From Bradyrhizobium guangdongense (lineage in GTDB: Bacteria > Pseudomonadota > Alphaproteobacteria > Rhizobiales > Xanthobacteraceae): 64,000 bases of DNA. The notes beneath the pieces are model-generated. The model searched no databases and was not told the origin of the DNA. It saw nothing but the letters and a program-made list of their open reading frames with translations. Position numbers and translations under genes: made by a program. The first letter of the stretch is position 1. Every line of letters starts with the position of its first letter. Shown here in pieces: positions 34,136 to 43,861 of the stretch. The DNA lies in NCBI RefSeq assembly GCF_004114975.1, contig NZ_CP030051.1:1612001-1676000 (forward strand), given 5' to 3'.

Positions 34136-35527
34136 TCATCGCAGCGAATTAAACCAGTCGAACGCGGTGGATTGTCCGTTTAGCGTCGTGCCGTCCCCAT
34201 AGAGGCTCGCCAGGAACGTGACGCGGTGGCTGGCGCCGCCGACCGGAACGCCATCCGCGAAATGCCCGCCGGCGGCGACCGCCGGCTTGACCAGCCGCGG
34301 ATGCAGCGCCTCGTCCGCCAGACCGTAATAGAAGCGGATCGGGGAATCGTAGTCCCAGAAGGTCGCGCCGTTATTGCCGAGCCGGCGCAGCAGCCCGCTG
34401 TTTGTATCCTTTGTGAAGCGCTCGAACAGCCCATCCACCAGGAAATCTCCCGCCGGCGGAACGCTGCTCGCGGTCTCGCCCGCCAGGCTGTAGTCGGCCC
34501 AGTATTTTTCAGCGAACGCCTGATATTGCGGCTTGATCGCAGTCTTGAACAGATCGCTCAAGCCGTAATACTGACGATAGCTTCCGAGTAGCACGATCAG
34601 GCAGGGCGTGATCCATGCCGGCGGCATCGGATAGGATGTTTCCTTGGCCGGAATATAAGAGGCCGGGTCCACCCAGTAATGGAAGCTCTCGGCCAGATTG
34701 TTGAACGGGCTCTGCACGGCGGTCGCCGTCACCTTCATGCCGCGGCGCTGCATCTCCTGCTTCAGCCATTGCGTGTTCAGCGCGCCTTGCGACCAGCCGT
34801 TCAGAAACAGCGCCGCTGGGCGGAGGCCGGCCGTCCGCAGCTCGCGCAACCCGGCACTGAGCACGTCGACGCAGCATTGCACCGTGGCACCCTTCACCGC
34901 ATAGGCCTCGCCGCGACCGTCGCGATAGGGGCCCTTGCCGACGTAGTCGGCGGCGATGACGGCATAGCCGTTGCCGGCGAAGCGCTGGACGTTGAACAGC
35001 GTCTCCAGCGAGTCGATGTTGTCGCGGAGCTGATAGTTCTCATCGCCGAGGCGCAGCAGGTTCGACGGAACCTGGTCGAACGACAGGATCGTGCCATGCT
35101 GCCAGGATACGACCGGCAATGCGCCGCGGACGCCAACGGGGACGGCGACCAGCGCGCTCACCTTCACCCGCTCGCCGGTCTCCGGTATGCGCGTGAAGGT
35201 GACGATCCGGCGCAGCTCGACGTCGTAACGTGCGGCATGCTTGTCTGAGAAGTCCTTGGGCAGAATGTCGTGTTCGTTGAACACGGCATAGAATTTCGCC
35301 GCGAGCGCATTGAGGCGTTCCCTCGAGACCCGCACCGATTTCTCCGAACGTGCTGTGCGAAGCGGAGCGGACAGTGCGATAGCAGGCGCGGCGAGCGAGG
35401 CCGCGAGTGTCCCAGCCGCGACGCCGGTCATTTTCAGAACGTCGCGACGGCTCGCGCGGGCTGGATCCAACGTGTTGAGGTAGCCGGGTCTTCCGGTGTT
35501 CATGCGCATGCCCCATGCCGATTGCAT
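34136..35527 (-). CDS. Tat-exported alpha/beta hydrolase
   Basis: A 463-residue protein with a Tat signal (SRRDVLKMTGVAAGTLAASL, cleavage near the following ALSAP). The alpha/beta-hydrolase fold shows SWQHGT (oxyanion region), GNGYAVIAADYVGKG, and the nucleophile elbow GWSQGA; a late His in the HFADG or SHRV region could complete the triad. It resembles secreted lipase/peptidase-like hydrolases; the substrate is unknown. I use the ATG at 35527, but ATGs at 35509 and 35503 are equally possible and no start has a clear ribosome site. Confidence 0.82.
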   Translation of the reverse strand: MQSAWGMRMNTGRPGYLNTLDPARASRRDVLKMTGVAAGTLAASLAAPAIALSAPLRTARSEKSVRVSRERLNALAAKFYAVFNEHDILPKDFSDKHAARYDVELRRIVTFTRIPETGERVKVSALVAVPVGVRGALPVVSWQHGTILSFDQVPSNLLRLGDENYQLRDNIDSLETLFNVQRFAGNGYAVIAADYVGKGPYRDGRGEAYAVKGATVQCCVDVLSAGLRELRTAGLRPAALFLNGWSQGALNTQWLKQEMQRRGMKVTATAVQSPFNNLAESFHYWVDPASYIPAKETSYPMPPAWITPCLIVLLGSYRQYYGLSDLFKTAIKPQYQAFAEKYWADYSLAGETASSVPPAGDFLVDGLFERFTKDTNSGLLRRLGNNGATFWDYDSPIRFYYGLADEALHPRLVKPAVAAGGHFADGVPVGGASHRVTFLASLYGDGTTLNGQSTAFDWFNSLR

Positions 35528-35581
35528 GGTGATATCAGTCAAAGCCTAGCGCCTCGTGAACGCATCGCGCGGCGCTCTGCA

Positions 35582-36697
35582 TCACACCACAATACTCAAC
35601 CTTTTCGCCGCCCGTGTGATTCCGGTATACAACCACCGCTGCCGCGAGTCCTGAAACGCAAAGCTCTCGTCGAACAGCACGACGTCGTCCCATTGCGAGC
35701 CTTGCGACTTGTGCACGGTCAGCACGTAGCCGTAGTCGAACTCGTCATAGGGCTTGCGCTGCTCCCAGGCGATCTGCTCGACCCCGCCCTCGAAGCAATC
35801 GGCGCGCACCGAGACCTTCGTGACCTTGTGGCCGAAATCCTCGTCCGGCGACAACCGCATCGAGAGGATGCGCGATTTCGAGCGCGATGTGTTGCGCGAC
35901 TTCACGCGCCACAGGCCGCCGTTGAACAGGCCCTTCTTGCGGTTGTTGCGCAGGCAGACCAGCTTGTCGCCCGCGACCGGAAACGTGTCCTCGATGTTCT
36001 GACGCTGGCGCACCCGCATGTTGTACGCGCGGCGGGTGTTGTTGCGACCGACCAGCACCTGGTCGGCGCCCATGACGCGATCGGGATCGAGCTCCTTGCG
36101 CGACACCACTTCGCTCTCGCCGTAGCGGCCGATGTCGAGCTCGCGGCCCTCGCGGACGTCCATCGACATCCGCACGATCGGATCGTCCTGGGCCTGGCGG
36201 TGCACCTCGGTCAGCATCGCGTCCGGTTCGGTGTTGGTAAAGAAACCGCCGCCCTGGATCGGCGGCAGCTGCGCGGGGTCGCCGAGCACCAGCAGCGGGC
36301 ACTCGAACGACATCAGGTCGCGGCCGAGCTCGGCGTCGACCATCGAGCATTCGTCGATCACGATCAGCTTCGCCTTCGAGGCCGGCGCATCGTCCCACAA
36401 TTCGAAGCTCGGCTGCTCTTCGCCGGATTCGCGGGCGCGGTAGATCAGCGAGTGGATGGTCGAGGCCTCGTCGCAGCCCTTGTTGCGCATGACCAGGGCC
36501 GCCTTGCCGGTGAAGGCGGCGAACTTCACCTCGCCGTCGACGCCCTCGGCGATATGCCGCGCCAGCGTGGTCTTGCCGGTGCCGGCAAAGCCGAACAGGC
36601 GGAAAATCGGCGGCGTGCCGCCCCTGCCGGGCTTGGCCTTGAGCCAGTCGCCAACGGCCTTGAGAGCGGCATCCTGATGCGGGGTGAAAGTGGCCAT
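35582..36697 (-). CDS. ATP-dependent helicase (RecD/Dda-like, superfamily 1B)
   Basis: A 371-residue single-domain helicase: Walker A GFAGTGKT (36-43), motif Ia AFTGKAAL, Walker B LIVIDECSMVD (Asp115-Glu116), motif III GDPAQLPPI, Arg motif EVHRQ, and the C-terminal motifs VLTVHKSQGSQWDDVVL and YTGITRA. The short form resembles phage Dda and stand-alone RecD-like helicases with 5' to 3' polarity. The ATG at 36697 gives the standard start MATFTPHQ; the upstream ATG at 36754 abuts the nap terminator hairpin. Codirectional with nap but separated by that hairpin. Confidence 0.9.
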   Translation of the reverse strand: MATFTPHQDAALKAVGDWLKAKPGRGGTPPIFRLFGFAGTGKTTLARHIAEGVDGEVKFAAFTGKAALVMRNKGCDEASTIHSLIYRARESGEEQPSFELWDDAPASKAKLIVIDECSMVDAELGRDLMSFECPLLVLGDPAQLPPIQGGGFFTNTEPDAMLTEVHRQAQDDPIVRMSMDVREGRELDIGRYGESEVVSRKELDPDRVMGADQVLVGRNNTRRAYNMRVRQRQNIEDTFPVAGDKLVCLRNNRKKGLFNGGLWRVKSRNTSRSKSRILSMRLSPDEDFGHKVTKVSVRADCFEGGVEQIAWEQRKPYDEFDYGYVLTVHKSQGSQWDDVVLFDESFAFQDSRQRWLYTGITRAAKRLSIVV

Positions 36698-36756
36698 GTC
36701 TGTCTTGAGGAGGGACGGAATCGAGGCGATTCGCCGGACCTCAAAACTAACCATTC

Positions 36757-36778
36757 GCCCCGCTGGTTCAAGCGGGGC
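36757..36778 (-). terminator. Stem-loop downstream of napC
   Basis: GCCCCGCT (36757-36764) pairs exactly with AGCGGGGC (36771-36778) around a six-base loop. It lies 20 bases past the napC stop. There is no T-run, so termination may be Rho-assisted or the hairpin may protect the nap mRNA 3' end. Confidence 0.55.
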
Positions 36779-36798
36779 AAATCCGGTTGCGCTCGCCC

Positions 36799-37452
36799 CT
36801 ACTGCCAGCCCGGAACGCCGCGCATGTCGGGCAGGTGATGGGCGATGCCCTTGTGGCAGTCGATGCAGGTTTTTTCACCTGAAAACAGGAAGCGCTGGTG
36901 CGCCACCGAGGCCCGCGGCGACTGCTTGGTGATGTCCATGGAATCGGCGCTGTGGCAGTTGCGGCATTCCAGGGAATCGTTGGCCTTGAAGCGCGCCCAT
37001 TCATGCGCGGCAAGTTCGAGCCGGTGATCCAGGAACTTCTCCCGCGTGTCGATCGTGCCGAAGATTTTGCCCCAGACTTCCTTGGAGGCCTGCATCTTGC
37101 GCGCGATCTTGTCGGTCCAGTTGTGCGGCACGTGGCAATCGGGGCAGGTCGCACGCACGCCTGATCTGTTGGAGAAGTGGATGGTCGATTTCAGCTCGGC
37201 GTAGACGTTGTCCTTCATCTCGTGGCAGCCGGTGCAGAATTTCTCGGTGTTGGTCAGCTCCAGCGCGGTGTTGAAGCCGCCCCAGAAGATCACGCCGGCG
37301 GCAAAGCCTGCGAGCACGAGCGTGCCGAGCGCGAACACGGTGCTCGGCCGCGACAGCACGTGCCATAGCTCGCCTGCGAAATCCCACGCGCGCGCGATGA
37401 AGCCGCGCTTGGCTTTCAGCTCCGCATTGGGCTCGTCAGCGGTCGTCGTCAT
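36799..37452 (-). CDS. napC: Periplasmic nitrate reductase tetrahaem cytochrome c NapC
   Basis: A 217-residue membrane-anchored quinol dehydrogenase that passes electrons from the quinol pool to NapB-NapA. One N-terminal helix (about 35-58, [22 protein letters not shown]) precedes four CxxCH haem sites: CTGCH, CPDCH, CRNCH and CIDCH. The start overlaps the napB stop (ATGA), so translation is coupled. Last gene of napEDABC. Confidence 0.97.
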   Translation of the reverse strand: MTTTADEPNAELKAKRGFIARAWDFAGELWHVLSRPSTVFALGTLVLAGFAAGVIFWGGFNTALELTNTEKFCTGCHEMKDNVYAELKSTIHFSNRSGVRATCPDCHVPHNWTDKIARKMQASKEVWGKIFGTIDTREKFLDHRLELAAHEWARFKANDSLECRNCHSADSMDITKQSPRASVAHQRFLFSGEKTCIDCHKGIAHHLPDMRGVPGWQ

Positions 37453-37919
37453 CGCCGGCCACCGGGACTTGCGCGCGACAGCAGCGTGTCGATGTCGGTG
37501 AAATCGTTGCTGACGGGCGGATTTGCGGTGCTCTGCGGCACGTGGCACTCGGTGCAGAAGAAGCGTCGCGGCGAGATCGAGGCCAGGAACTGGCCGTCGC
37601 GGTCCATGAAGTGGGTGATCGACACCATCGGCGCCTGCGATTCCGCCGTGCGCGCCCGCGCGTGGCAGGACAGGCACTTGTTGCCGTTGAGGTCGACTTG
37701 ATAGCCGTCGATATTGTGCGGGATGACGGGCGGCTGTTCTGGATAGTTGCGCGACTCCCGCTCCGACGTGTTGCGGTTCGGCAGCATCGGCGGCGCCGGC
37801 CCCTCGTCATTGAGCGGGGTCGCGCCGCGCAGGCTGGAAGAGACCGTCTGTGCGGCCAGTGAACTCGCGCCGGCTGCGATCGCGAACGCCAGCAGCGCAA
37901 TTGCGGAACGTTTCATCAT
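37449..37919 (-). CDS. napB: Periplasmic nitrate reductase dihaem subunit NapB
   Basis: A 156-residue periplasmic cytochrome c with a signal peptide (about 1-22) and two haem sites, CLSCH and CTECH, with the NapB-typical [21 protein letters not shown] region. It relays electrons from NapC to NapA. The ATG at 37919 overlaps the napA stop as ATGA; the next codon is also ATG (37916), so either may be used. Confidence 0.96.
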   Translation of the reverse strand: MMKRSAIALLAFAIAAGASSLAAQTVSSSLRGATPLNDEGPAPPMLPNRNTSERESRNYPEQPPVIPHNIDGYQVDLNGNKCLSCHARARTAESQAPMVSITHFMDRDGQFLASISPRRFFCTECHVPQSTANPPVSNDFTDIDTLLSRASPGGRR

Positions 37920-40429
37920 GACATGTTCACCCGCTCGATGCGCACGGCGCATTTCTTGAAGTCGGTTTGCAGCGAGATCGGATCGGTGGCATCCAGCGTC
38001 ACCTTGTTGATCAGCTTGGACTCGTCGAACCACGGCACGAACACGAGGCCGCGCGGTGGCCGGTCGCGTCCGCGGGTCTCGACCCGGGCGCGGATGAAGC
38101 CGCGGCGGGACACCACCTTCACTTCGTCGCCGCGTCGCAGTTTCATGTCCTGGGCGTCGTCTGGATGCATGAAGCAGACGGCTTCCGGGAACGCCTTGTA
38201 GAGCTCGGGCACGCGGCGGGTCATGGTGCCGGAATGCCAGTGCTCCAGCACGCGGCCGGTCGAGAGCCAGAACGGATAGTCGCCGTCGGGCGATTCCGCC
38301 GGCGGCTCGTAAGGCAGCGCGAAGATGCGCGCCTTGCCATCAGGGTAGCCGTAGAACTGCACGTCGGTGCCCTGCTTGACGTAGGGGTCGCTGCCTTCGC
38401 GGAAACGCCACTTGGTCTCCTGGCCGTTGACGACCGGCCAGCGCAGCCCGCGTTCGCGATGATAGGTGTCGAACGGTGCAAGGTCGTGGCCATGGCCGCG
38501 GCCGAACGAGGCGTATTCCTCGAATAGGCCCTTATGGACGTAGAAGCCGAACGCCTTGGACTCGTCGTTGAGATAGCCCGCCTCGATGTCGGACACGGGA
38601 AACTTGTCGACCTGGCCGTTCTTGTAGAGCACGTCGAACAGCGTCTTGCCGCGCACCTCCGGCTTCTTGGCGATCAGCTCCTCGGGCCAGACCTCCTCGA
38701 TCTTGAAGCGCTTGGAGAATTCCATCAGCTGCCAGAGGTCCGATTTCGATTCTCCGGGCGCGGCGACGAGCTGGTGCCAGAACTGGGTGCGCCGCTCCGC
38801 ATTGCCGTAAGCGCCTTCCTTCTCCACCCACATCGCGGTCGGCAGGATCAGATCGGCGGCGAGCGCGGTGACGGAAGGATAGGCATCCGAAACCACGATG
38901 AAATTGTCGGGGTTGCGGAAGCCGGGATAAGTCTCCTCGTTGGCGTTCGGGCCCGCTTGCAGATTATTGTTGACCTGTACCCAATAGGCGTTGATCAGTC
39001 CGTCCTTCAGCATCCGGCTTTGCAGCACGGCGTGTGCGCCGGGCTTGTCCGGAATGGTGCCCTCGGGCAGCTGCCAGATGTGTTCGGCTTTGGCGCGGTG
39101 CTCCTTGTTGGTGACGACCATGTCGGCGGGCAGGCGGTGCGAGAAGGTGCCGACCTCGCGCGCGGTGCCGCAGGCGGAAGGCTGCCCCGTCAGCGAGAAC
39201 GGGCTGTTGCCGGGCGAGGAGATCTTTCCCGTCAGAAGATGGATGTTGTAGACGAGATTGTTGCACCAGACGCCGCGGGTGTGCTGGTTGAAGCCCATGG
39301 TCCAGAACGAAACCACTTTTGTCTTGGGATCGGCATAGAGCTCGGCCAGCGCCTCGAGCCGGTTCACCGGCACGCCGGACATCTCTGCCGCCTCCTCCAG
39401 CGTGTAGTCCGAGACGAACTTGACGTATTCGTCGTAGGTCATGTCGGTGGAGTCGTTGGCCTTGGCGGCGCCCGTCGCCTTCTTCTGCAGCGGATGTTCG
39501 GGCCGCAGGCCGTAGCCGATGTCGGTCTGACCGCGCCGGAAGATCGTATGCGCCGCGACGAAGTCCTTGTTGACGCGCCCGGTCTTGATGATGTGGTTGG
39601 CGATCGCGTTGAGGATGTAAAGGTCGGTCTGCGGCTTGAACACCATGCCGATGTCGGCGAGGTCGAAGGAGCGGTGCTCGAACGTCGAGAGCACGGCAAC
39701 GCGGACATGCGGCGCGGACAGCCGGCGGTCGGCCACGCGCGTCCACAAGATGGGATGCATCTCCGCCATGTTGGAGCCCCACAGCACGAAGGCATCGGTC
39801 GCCTCGATGTCGTCATAGCAACCCGGCGGCTCGTCGATGCCGAAGGTGCGCATCATGCCGGCGACGGCGGAGGCCATGCAGTGGCGCGCATTGGGGTCGA
39901 TGTTGTTGGTGCGGAAGCCGGCCTTGAACAGCTTCGAGGCCGCATAGCCTTCCCAGACCGTCCACTGGCCGGAACCGAACATGGCGACGCCGTTCGGTCC
40001 GCGCTTCTTCATCGCCTCCTTCCACTTCAGCTCCATGACGTCGAAGGCTTCGGTCCAGCTGACAGGCGTGAAGTCGCCGTTCTTGTCGTACTTGCCATTG
40101 GTCTTGCGCAGCATCGGCTGGGTCAGGCGATCATGGCCATACATGATCTTGGAGAGGAAATAGCCTTTGACGCAGTTGAGGCCGCGATTGACCTCGGCCT
40201 TGATGTCGCCGTGGGTGGCGACGACGCGGTTGTCCTTGGTCGCGACCATCACCGAGCAGCCTGTGCCGCAGAAGCGGCAGGCGGCCTTGTCCCATTTCAG
40301 CTCGGAGGAGTCGCGCTCGGTCACGAGATTGGCGGCGAGCGAGGGTGCCGGCATGCCGGCAGCGGCGGCCGCGATCGCGGCAGCCTCGAGCTTGAGCATC
40401 TGGCGGCGGTCGAGCTTTGGCGATGTCAT
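37916..40429 (-). CDS. napA: Periplasmic nitrate reductase catalytic subunit NapA
   Basis: An 837-residue molybdenum enzyme that reduces nitrate to nitrite in the periplasm. The Tat signal is [19 protein letters not shown]. The 4Fe-4S cluster is held by Cys51, Cys54, Cys58 and Cys86 (CRFCGTGC and LNCVKGY). The Mo-ligand region NARHCMASA and bis-MGD binding segments ([11 protein letters not shown]) are present. Length matches NapA. Proper assembly needs NapD, encoded just upstream. Confidence 0.98.
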   Translation of the reverse strand: MTSPKLDRRQMLKLEAAAIAAAAAGMPAPSLAANLVTERDSSELKWDKAACRFCGTGCSVMVATKDNRVVATHGDIKAEVNRGLNCVKGYFLSKIMYGHDRLTQPMLRKTNGKYDKNGDFTPVSWTEAFDVMELKWKEAMKKRGPNGVAMFGSGQWTVWEGYAASKLFKAGFRTNNIDPNARHCMASAVAGMMRTFGIDEPPGCYDDIEATDAFVLWGSNMAEMHPILWTRVADRRLSAPHVRVAVLSTFEHRSFDLADIGMVFKPQTDLYILNAIANHIIKTGRVNKDFVAAHTIFRRGQTDIGYGLRPEHPLQKKATGAAKANDSTDMTYDEYVKFVSDYTLEEAAEMSGVPVNRLEALAELYADPKTKVVSFWTMGFNQHTRGVWCNNLVYNIHLLTGKISSPGNSPFSLTGQPSACGTAREVGTFSHRLPADMVVTNKEHRAKAEHIWQLPEGTIPDKPGAHAVLQSRMLKDGLINAYWVQVNNNLQAGPNANEETYPGFRNPDNFIVVSDAYPSVTALAADLILPTAMWVEKEGAYGNAERRTQFWHQLVAAPGESKSDLWQLMEFSKRFKIEEVWPEELIAKKPEVRGKTLFDVLYKNGQVDKFPVSDIEAGYLNDESKAFGFYVHKGLFEEYASFGRGHGHDLAPFDTYHRERGLRWPVVNGQETKWRFREGSDPYVKQGTDVQFYGYPDGKARIFALPYEPPAESPDGDYPFWLSTGRVLEHWHSGTMTRRVPELYKAFPEAVCFMHPDDAQDMKLRRGDEVKVVSRRGFIRARVETRGRDRPPRGLVFVPWFDESKLINKVTLDATDPISLQTDFKKCAVRIERVNMS

Positions 40430-40446
40430 GATGGCTCTCCCGGCCG

Positions 40447-40761
40447 TTAGGCGGTTTCGATGGCGTGAAAGACCAGCGCCGCGGAATAGACGTCGCGCAG
40501 CGACTGGATGGTGTTGAGCATGGTGCCGAGGCTGCCGGCGTCGGGCGCCTCGGTCACGACGACGAGTTTTCCTCTGATGTCGCGGCCATGGATCTCGCAG
40601 CCGGGCAACGCGGCGATCTCGGCTTCCAGAGCGTCGAGGCGCTCGGGGCGCGCCTGCACCAGGATGCTGGCGATCTCGCAGCCCGGAGGAGAGATGATGC
40701 GGTCAGTGTTGAGCACGCGGCCTGTGATCAGTGCGCGACGGTTCAGTGTGGCGTGTGCCAT
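40447..40761 (-). CDS. napD: NapD assembly chaperone
   Basis: A 104-residue cytoplasmic chaperone that binds the NapA Tat signal before export. The ferredoxin-like fold shows [30 protein letters not shown] in outline and [11 protein letters not shown]. The N-terminal extension [14 protein letters not shown] before the core is longer than in enteric NapD. The ATG at 40761 is preceded by AGG only. A TTG at 40791 overlapping the napE stop would give ten more residues and coupled translation, so the start is not settled. Confidence 0.92.
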   Translation of the reverse strand: MAHATLNRRALITGRVLNTDRIISPPGCEIASILVQARPERLDALEAEIAALPGCEIHGRDIRGKLVVVTEAPDAGSLGTMLNTIQSLRDVYSAALVFHAIETA

Positions 40762-40787
40762 GATGCCTGTCTTTTCGTTTGTCGGGA

Positions 40788-40973
40788 TCAATGGGGGGAG
40801 GGCGGCGGACCGGGAGGGCCGGCGAACATCTGGTAGATCCAGACGCCTAGGCCGTAAGAGCCGACCGTTCCGACCGCGAGAACGGGCATCACGACCGCGG
40901 TCAGGAACAGGAACGCAAAAATTTCCATGCGCTTACGGCGCACGCGGGAAGGCGCGTCGTCAGGGGCCGACAT
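40788..40973 (-). CDS. napE: NapE small membrane protein
   Basis: A 61-residue protein with one transmembrane helix (MEIFAFLFLTAVVMPVLAVGTVGSYGLGVWIYQM in outline) and a Pro-rich tail, typical of NapE as the first gene of nap operons in rhizobia. Its exact role is unknown. GAGAGA precedes the ATG at 40973 weakly. A perfect FNR/FixK box lies about 97 bases upstream. Confidence 0.9.
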   Translation of the reverse strand: MSAPDDAPSRVRRKRMEIFAFLFLTAVVMPVLAVGTVGSYGLGVWIYQMFAGPPGPPPSPH

Positions 40974-41063
40974 ATTCGGTCTCTCTGAAATGATATGGGG
41001 AATCGGGACGGCATCCGGGCCGTTGCCTTGCCTCACATTAGATGCAGCAGGCCGATAGAAGCG

Positions 41064-41077
41064 TTGATCTGGATCAA
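41064..41077 (-). promoter_or_regulatory. Perfect FNR/FixK-type box upstream of napEDABC
   Basis: TTGATCTGGATCAA matches TTGAT-N4-ATCAA exactly, centred about 97 bases before napE. A transcription start about 41 bases downstream would leave a leader of some 56 bases. It indicates low-oxygen activation of nap. The divergent oxidoreductase at 41209 is about 138 bases away and could also be affected. Confidence 0.78.
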
Positions 41078-41208
41078 CCGGTCGCTTTCGCCGCACGCAG
41101 CTGTCGTGGCCCCTTGCGGTCTCCCGCGCGGCGGAATTGCTGCTCCGTAGACAGCCGTTCCTCGTGCATTAAGATGACGTTAACAACAATAAGCGGGAGA
41201 GCGACGCC

Positions 41209-42402
41209 ATGAAGTTCGGCATCTTCTACGAGCTGCAACTGCCGCGGCCCTGGACGCCCGGCGACGAACTCGCGCTCTATCAGAACGCGCTCTTGCAGAT
41301 GGAGCTCGCCGATCGTCTCGGTTACGACCATGCCTGGGTGGTCGAGCATCACTTCCTCGAGGAATATTCGCACTCGCCTTCGCCGGAGTCGTTCCTCGCC
41401 GCCGCGAGCCAACGCACCAGGAACATCCGGCTCGGTCACGGCATCCTCCAGCTCACCACCAACCATCCGGCGCGAATCGCCGAGCGCGTCGCAGTGCTCG
41501 ATCTGCTCAGCAACGGCCGCTGCGAATTCGGCATGGGCGAGAGCGCCTCGATCACCGAGCTGACGCCGTTCGGCCGCGACATGGAGACCAAGAAGGAGGT
41601 GTTCGAGGAGGCGGTCGCCGCGATCTTCCCGATGTTCAGGGACGCCGGCTCCGAGCATCACGGCAAGTATTTCGACATCCCGTTGCGCAACGTCGTGCCC
41701 AAGCCGGTGCAGAAGCCGCATCCGCCGCTGTGGATGGCCTGCTCGCAATTGCCGACCATCGAGCGCGCCGGCCGTCACGGTTTCGGCGCGCTCGGCTTCC
41801 AGTTCGTCAGCGCCGATGCCGCGCATGCCTGGGTGCATGCCTACTACAATGCGATGACCAAGCGGCTCACGAAGCTCGCCGACTACGAGATCAACCCGAA
41901 CATGGCGCTGGTGTCGTTCTTCATGTGCGCGAAGACCGACGAGGAGGCGCGCGCCCGCGCCGACGGCGCCACCTTCTTCCAGTTCGCGCTGCGCTTCTAC
42001 GGCGCCTCGCAGAATCGCCAGCGGCCGGCGCCCTACACCGTCAACATGTGGGACGAGTATATCAAGTGGAAGCGCGACAATCCGGAGGCGCAGGAGGCCG
42101 CCTTGCGCGGCGGCCTGATCGGCTCGCCCGAGACCATCCGCCGGAAGCTGAAGCGCTTCCAGTCCTCGCATATCGACCAGGTCATCCTGCTCAAACAGGC
42201 CGGCAAGAACAGCCACGAGCACATCTGCGAATCGCTGGAGCTGTTCGGCCGCGAGGTGATGCCGGAGTTTCAGAACGATCCGGCGCAAGCCGCCTGGAAG
42301 CAGGGCGTGATGAGCGGCGAGATCCAGCTCGAAGAGATCGACACCGAGGCCTTCACCGACCGTTACGGCAAGCTCGCCATCAACGTCGCGCGCGCCGGGT
42401 AG
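41209..42402 (+). CDS. LLM-class flavin-dependent oxidoreductase (luciferase-like)
   Basis: A 397-residue TIM-barrel flavoenzyme. Family marks: MKFGIFYELQLPRPW, GYDHAWVVEHHFLEEYSHSPSP, RIRLGHG-like NIRLGHGILQLTTNHP, and GRCEFGMGESASITELTPFG. It probably uses FMN or F420-like flavin with an NAD(P)H-flavin partner to oxidise a small organic substrate, which is not known. GGGAG lies before the ATG. Divergent from napE, with the FNR-type box between, though a functional link is inference. Confidence 0.9.
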   Translation: MKFGIFYELQLPRPWTPGDELALYQNALLQMELADRLGYDHAWVVEHHFLEEYSHSPSPESFLAAASQRTRNIRLGHGILQLTTNHPARIAERVAVLDLLSNGRCEFGMGESASITELTPFGRDMETKKEVFEEAVAAIFPMFRDAGSEHHGKYFDIPLRNVVPKPVQKPHPPLWMACSQLPTIERAGRHGFGALGFQFVSADAAHAWVHAYYNAMTKRLTKLADYEINPNMALVSFFMCAKTDEEARARADGATFFQFALRFYGASQNRQRPAPYTVNMWDEYIKWKRDNPEAQEAALRGGLIGSPETIRRKLKRFQSSHIDQVILLKQAGKNSHEHICESLELFGREVMPEFQNDPAQAAWKQGVMSGEIQLEEIDTEAFTDRYGKLAINVARAG

Positions 42403-42545
42403 CGCAAATCCGGTGGCGCGAATGCCGCCGCGCGGGTCCCGTCGTCCGGTCCTTCAGAGGAGGAACCATAGCCGGCCGCGCTGCTTGGGACGGAGACCCT
42501 ATGTCGTCCAGATGACATAGGTTAATCCCATCGCGCGGAGCAGGC

Positions 42546-43235
42546 ATGGACAACAAGCTTCTGGCAAGGCTCCCGCCGGCGGAGCTGAAGCTCATCCAGC
42601 CCCACTTGCAACCCGTCGAGTTGCGCTACGGACAGGTGTTGGCGGAGCCCGATGAGCCGATCAGGGACATGCACTTCCCCACTCAGGGTGTGCTCTCCAT
42701 GGTGAACGAGCCGGAGGATGGGGACGTCATCGAGTTCGCGACGGTCGGCAACGAGGGCATGGCGGGAGTTCCGCTTCTCCTGGGCGCATCGACCATGCCG
42801 AGCCGCGTCTTCGTGCAGGTGGGCGGTTCGGGTTTTCGGGGCGAAGCAAGCAGGCTTCTCCACGTCCTGAAAGAGACCCCCACGTTTCATGCGCGGCTGA
42901 TGCGATACGTGCTGGCGCTGTTCAATCAGGTCGCGCAGGGGGCGTCGTGCAACCGCCTGCACGACGTGCAGGAACGCTGCGCGCGATGGCTGCTGCACAC
43001 GCATGACCGTGTGAATGGCGAGAGCTTCACGCTGACCCAGGAATTCCTGAGTCAGATGCTCGGGGTGCATCGTCCCACGGTGACGATTGCCGCGCGGATG
43101 CTCCAGCAGGCCGGCCTGATACGCTACAGCCGCGGCCACATCGAAGTCATCGATCGGCCCGGTCTCGAAGCCGCGTCATGTCCGTGTTATCGGCTGATAT
43201 CGGATCAATATGCGCGGTTGCAGAACGAGACTTGA
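42546..43235 (+). CDS. Crp/Fnr-family transcriptional regulator
   Basis: A 229-residue regulator: cNMP-binding-like barrel (about 15-125, with HFPTQGVLSMVNEPEDGD) and winged helix (FTLTQEFLSQMLGVHRPTVTIAARML). Cysteines (NRLHDVQERC, SCPC) are not placed as in Fnr, so an Fe-S cluster is unlikely. The subfamily is common in rhizobia and the ligand is unknown. Upstream the leader overlaps a dyad CCGTCATC-like region only loosely. Its last 89 bases overlap a predicted small gene on the other strand. Confidence 0.88.
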   Translation: MDNKLLARLPPAELKLIQPHLQPVELRYGQVLAEPDEPIRDMHFPTQGVLSMVNEPEDGDVIEFATVGNEGMAGVPLLLGASTMPSRVFVQVGGSGFRGEASRLLHVLKETPTFHARLMRYVLALFNQVAQGASCNRLHDVQERCARWLLHTHDRVNGESFTLTQEFLSQMLGVHRPTVTIAARMLQQAGLIRYSRGHIEVIDRPGLEAASCPCYRLISDQYARLQNET

Positions 43236-43413
43236 ACTGCTCGAACGAAGACCGCAGAACCTCGTAAGCCGCTGCCGCCGAGAGCCACGAGGCGCGCAAC
43301 AGCGGATCTCGGCTGCGCTCCGCGGCGACCGTGCAATGCATCTGCAAGCGGCGAAGCCGCAACACCTCGGTCACAAATCTTTCGGCGGCTGCAAGCCCGG
43401 CGAGTTGATCCAT
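43147..43413 (-). CDS. Small hypothetical protein antisense to the regulator 3' end
   Basis: An 88-residue all-helical protein (MDQLAGLAAAERFVTEVLRLRRLQ start, then MHCTVAAERSRDPLLRASWLSAAAAYEVLRSSFEQF). GGGAAGAAG lies before the ATG at 43413. The amphipathic, Leu/Ala-rich pattern reads like a real protein, not an antisense shadow, and similar orphan genes occur in Bradyrhizobium as I recall. It shares 89 bases with the convergent Crp-type gene. Function unknown. Confidence 0.5.
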   Translation of the reverse strand: MDQLAGLAAAERFVTEVLRLRRLQMHCTVAAERSRDPLLRASWLSAAAAYEVLRSSFEQFKSRSATAHIDPISADNTDMTRLRDRADR

Positions 43414-43861
43414 GCTTCTTCCCGCTGTCTCCACGATGTCGGCTCTTGCTCGCCTTTGCGTGCCGGTAAATCATCCGGCTTGAACATCCGCGAGAGCCGG
43501 CGACACCAGAGCATGAGGCGATTCATGCCACAGCGTTAGCGGGAAGACGGGCTCGCGTCCGTCATGTACCCGACGGATGTACGCAAATTATGTGGCGTTG
43601 GTTGCTGTTGCTGATGGGAACAGCGGCGGCAGCGGCCGGACAGGTTGTCCGTCAAGTCATGCTGCTGACGCATTCTCTGTTTTAGACGGCGACAACTTAA
43701 AACACTGCGTGGGAACCACTTAAGGTTCGCACCACGGTTCCATCGCCAAGGGGTTGGCGCGAACCCGCAAAAATCCGGTGCAAGCCCGATGAACGCTGTC
43801 GCGTTCGCTTGTGCTGTTTGCGGTGTCGGGAACCGACGACGAAAAAATCACAGGAGTTATG
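43414..43861. other. 448-base intergenic stretch without a convincing gene
   Basis: Between the small minus-strand gene and the RlpA-like gene. It holds a short ORF (43590-43685, 31 codons, Leu/Ala-rich) with no good ribosome site and no homology I recognise. The last 100 bases before the RlpA-like start are likely its promoter and leader. No repeat, tRNA or terminator is evident. Confidence 0.5.

Noticed and set aside
38534..40450. A 638-codon frame antisense to napA
   Set aside because: No domain or ribosome site; composition of a shadow frame; NapA is complete on the other strand.
43590..43685. A 31-codon Leu/Ala-rich ORF in the gap before the RlpA-like gene
   Set aside because: No convincing ribosome site and no family resemblance; it could be a leader peptide but nothing supports it.
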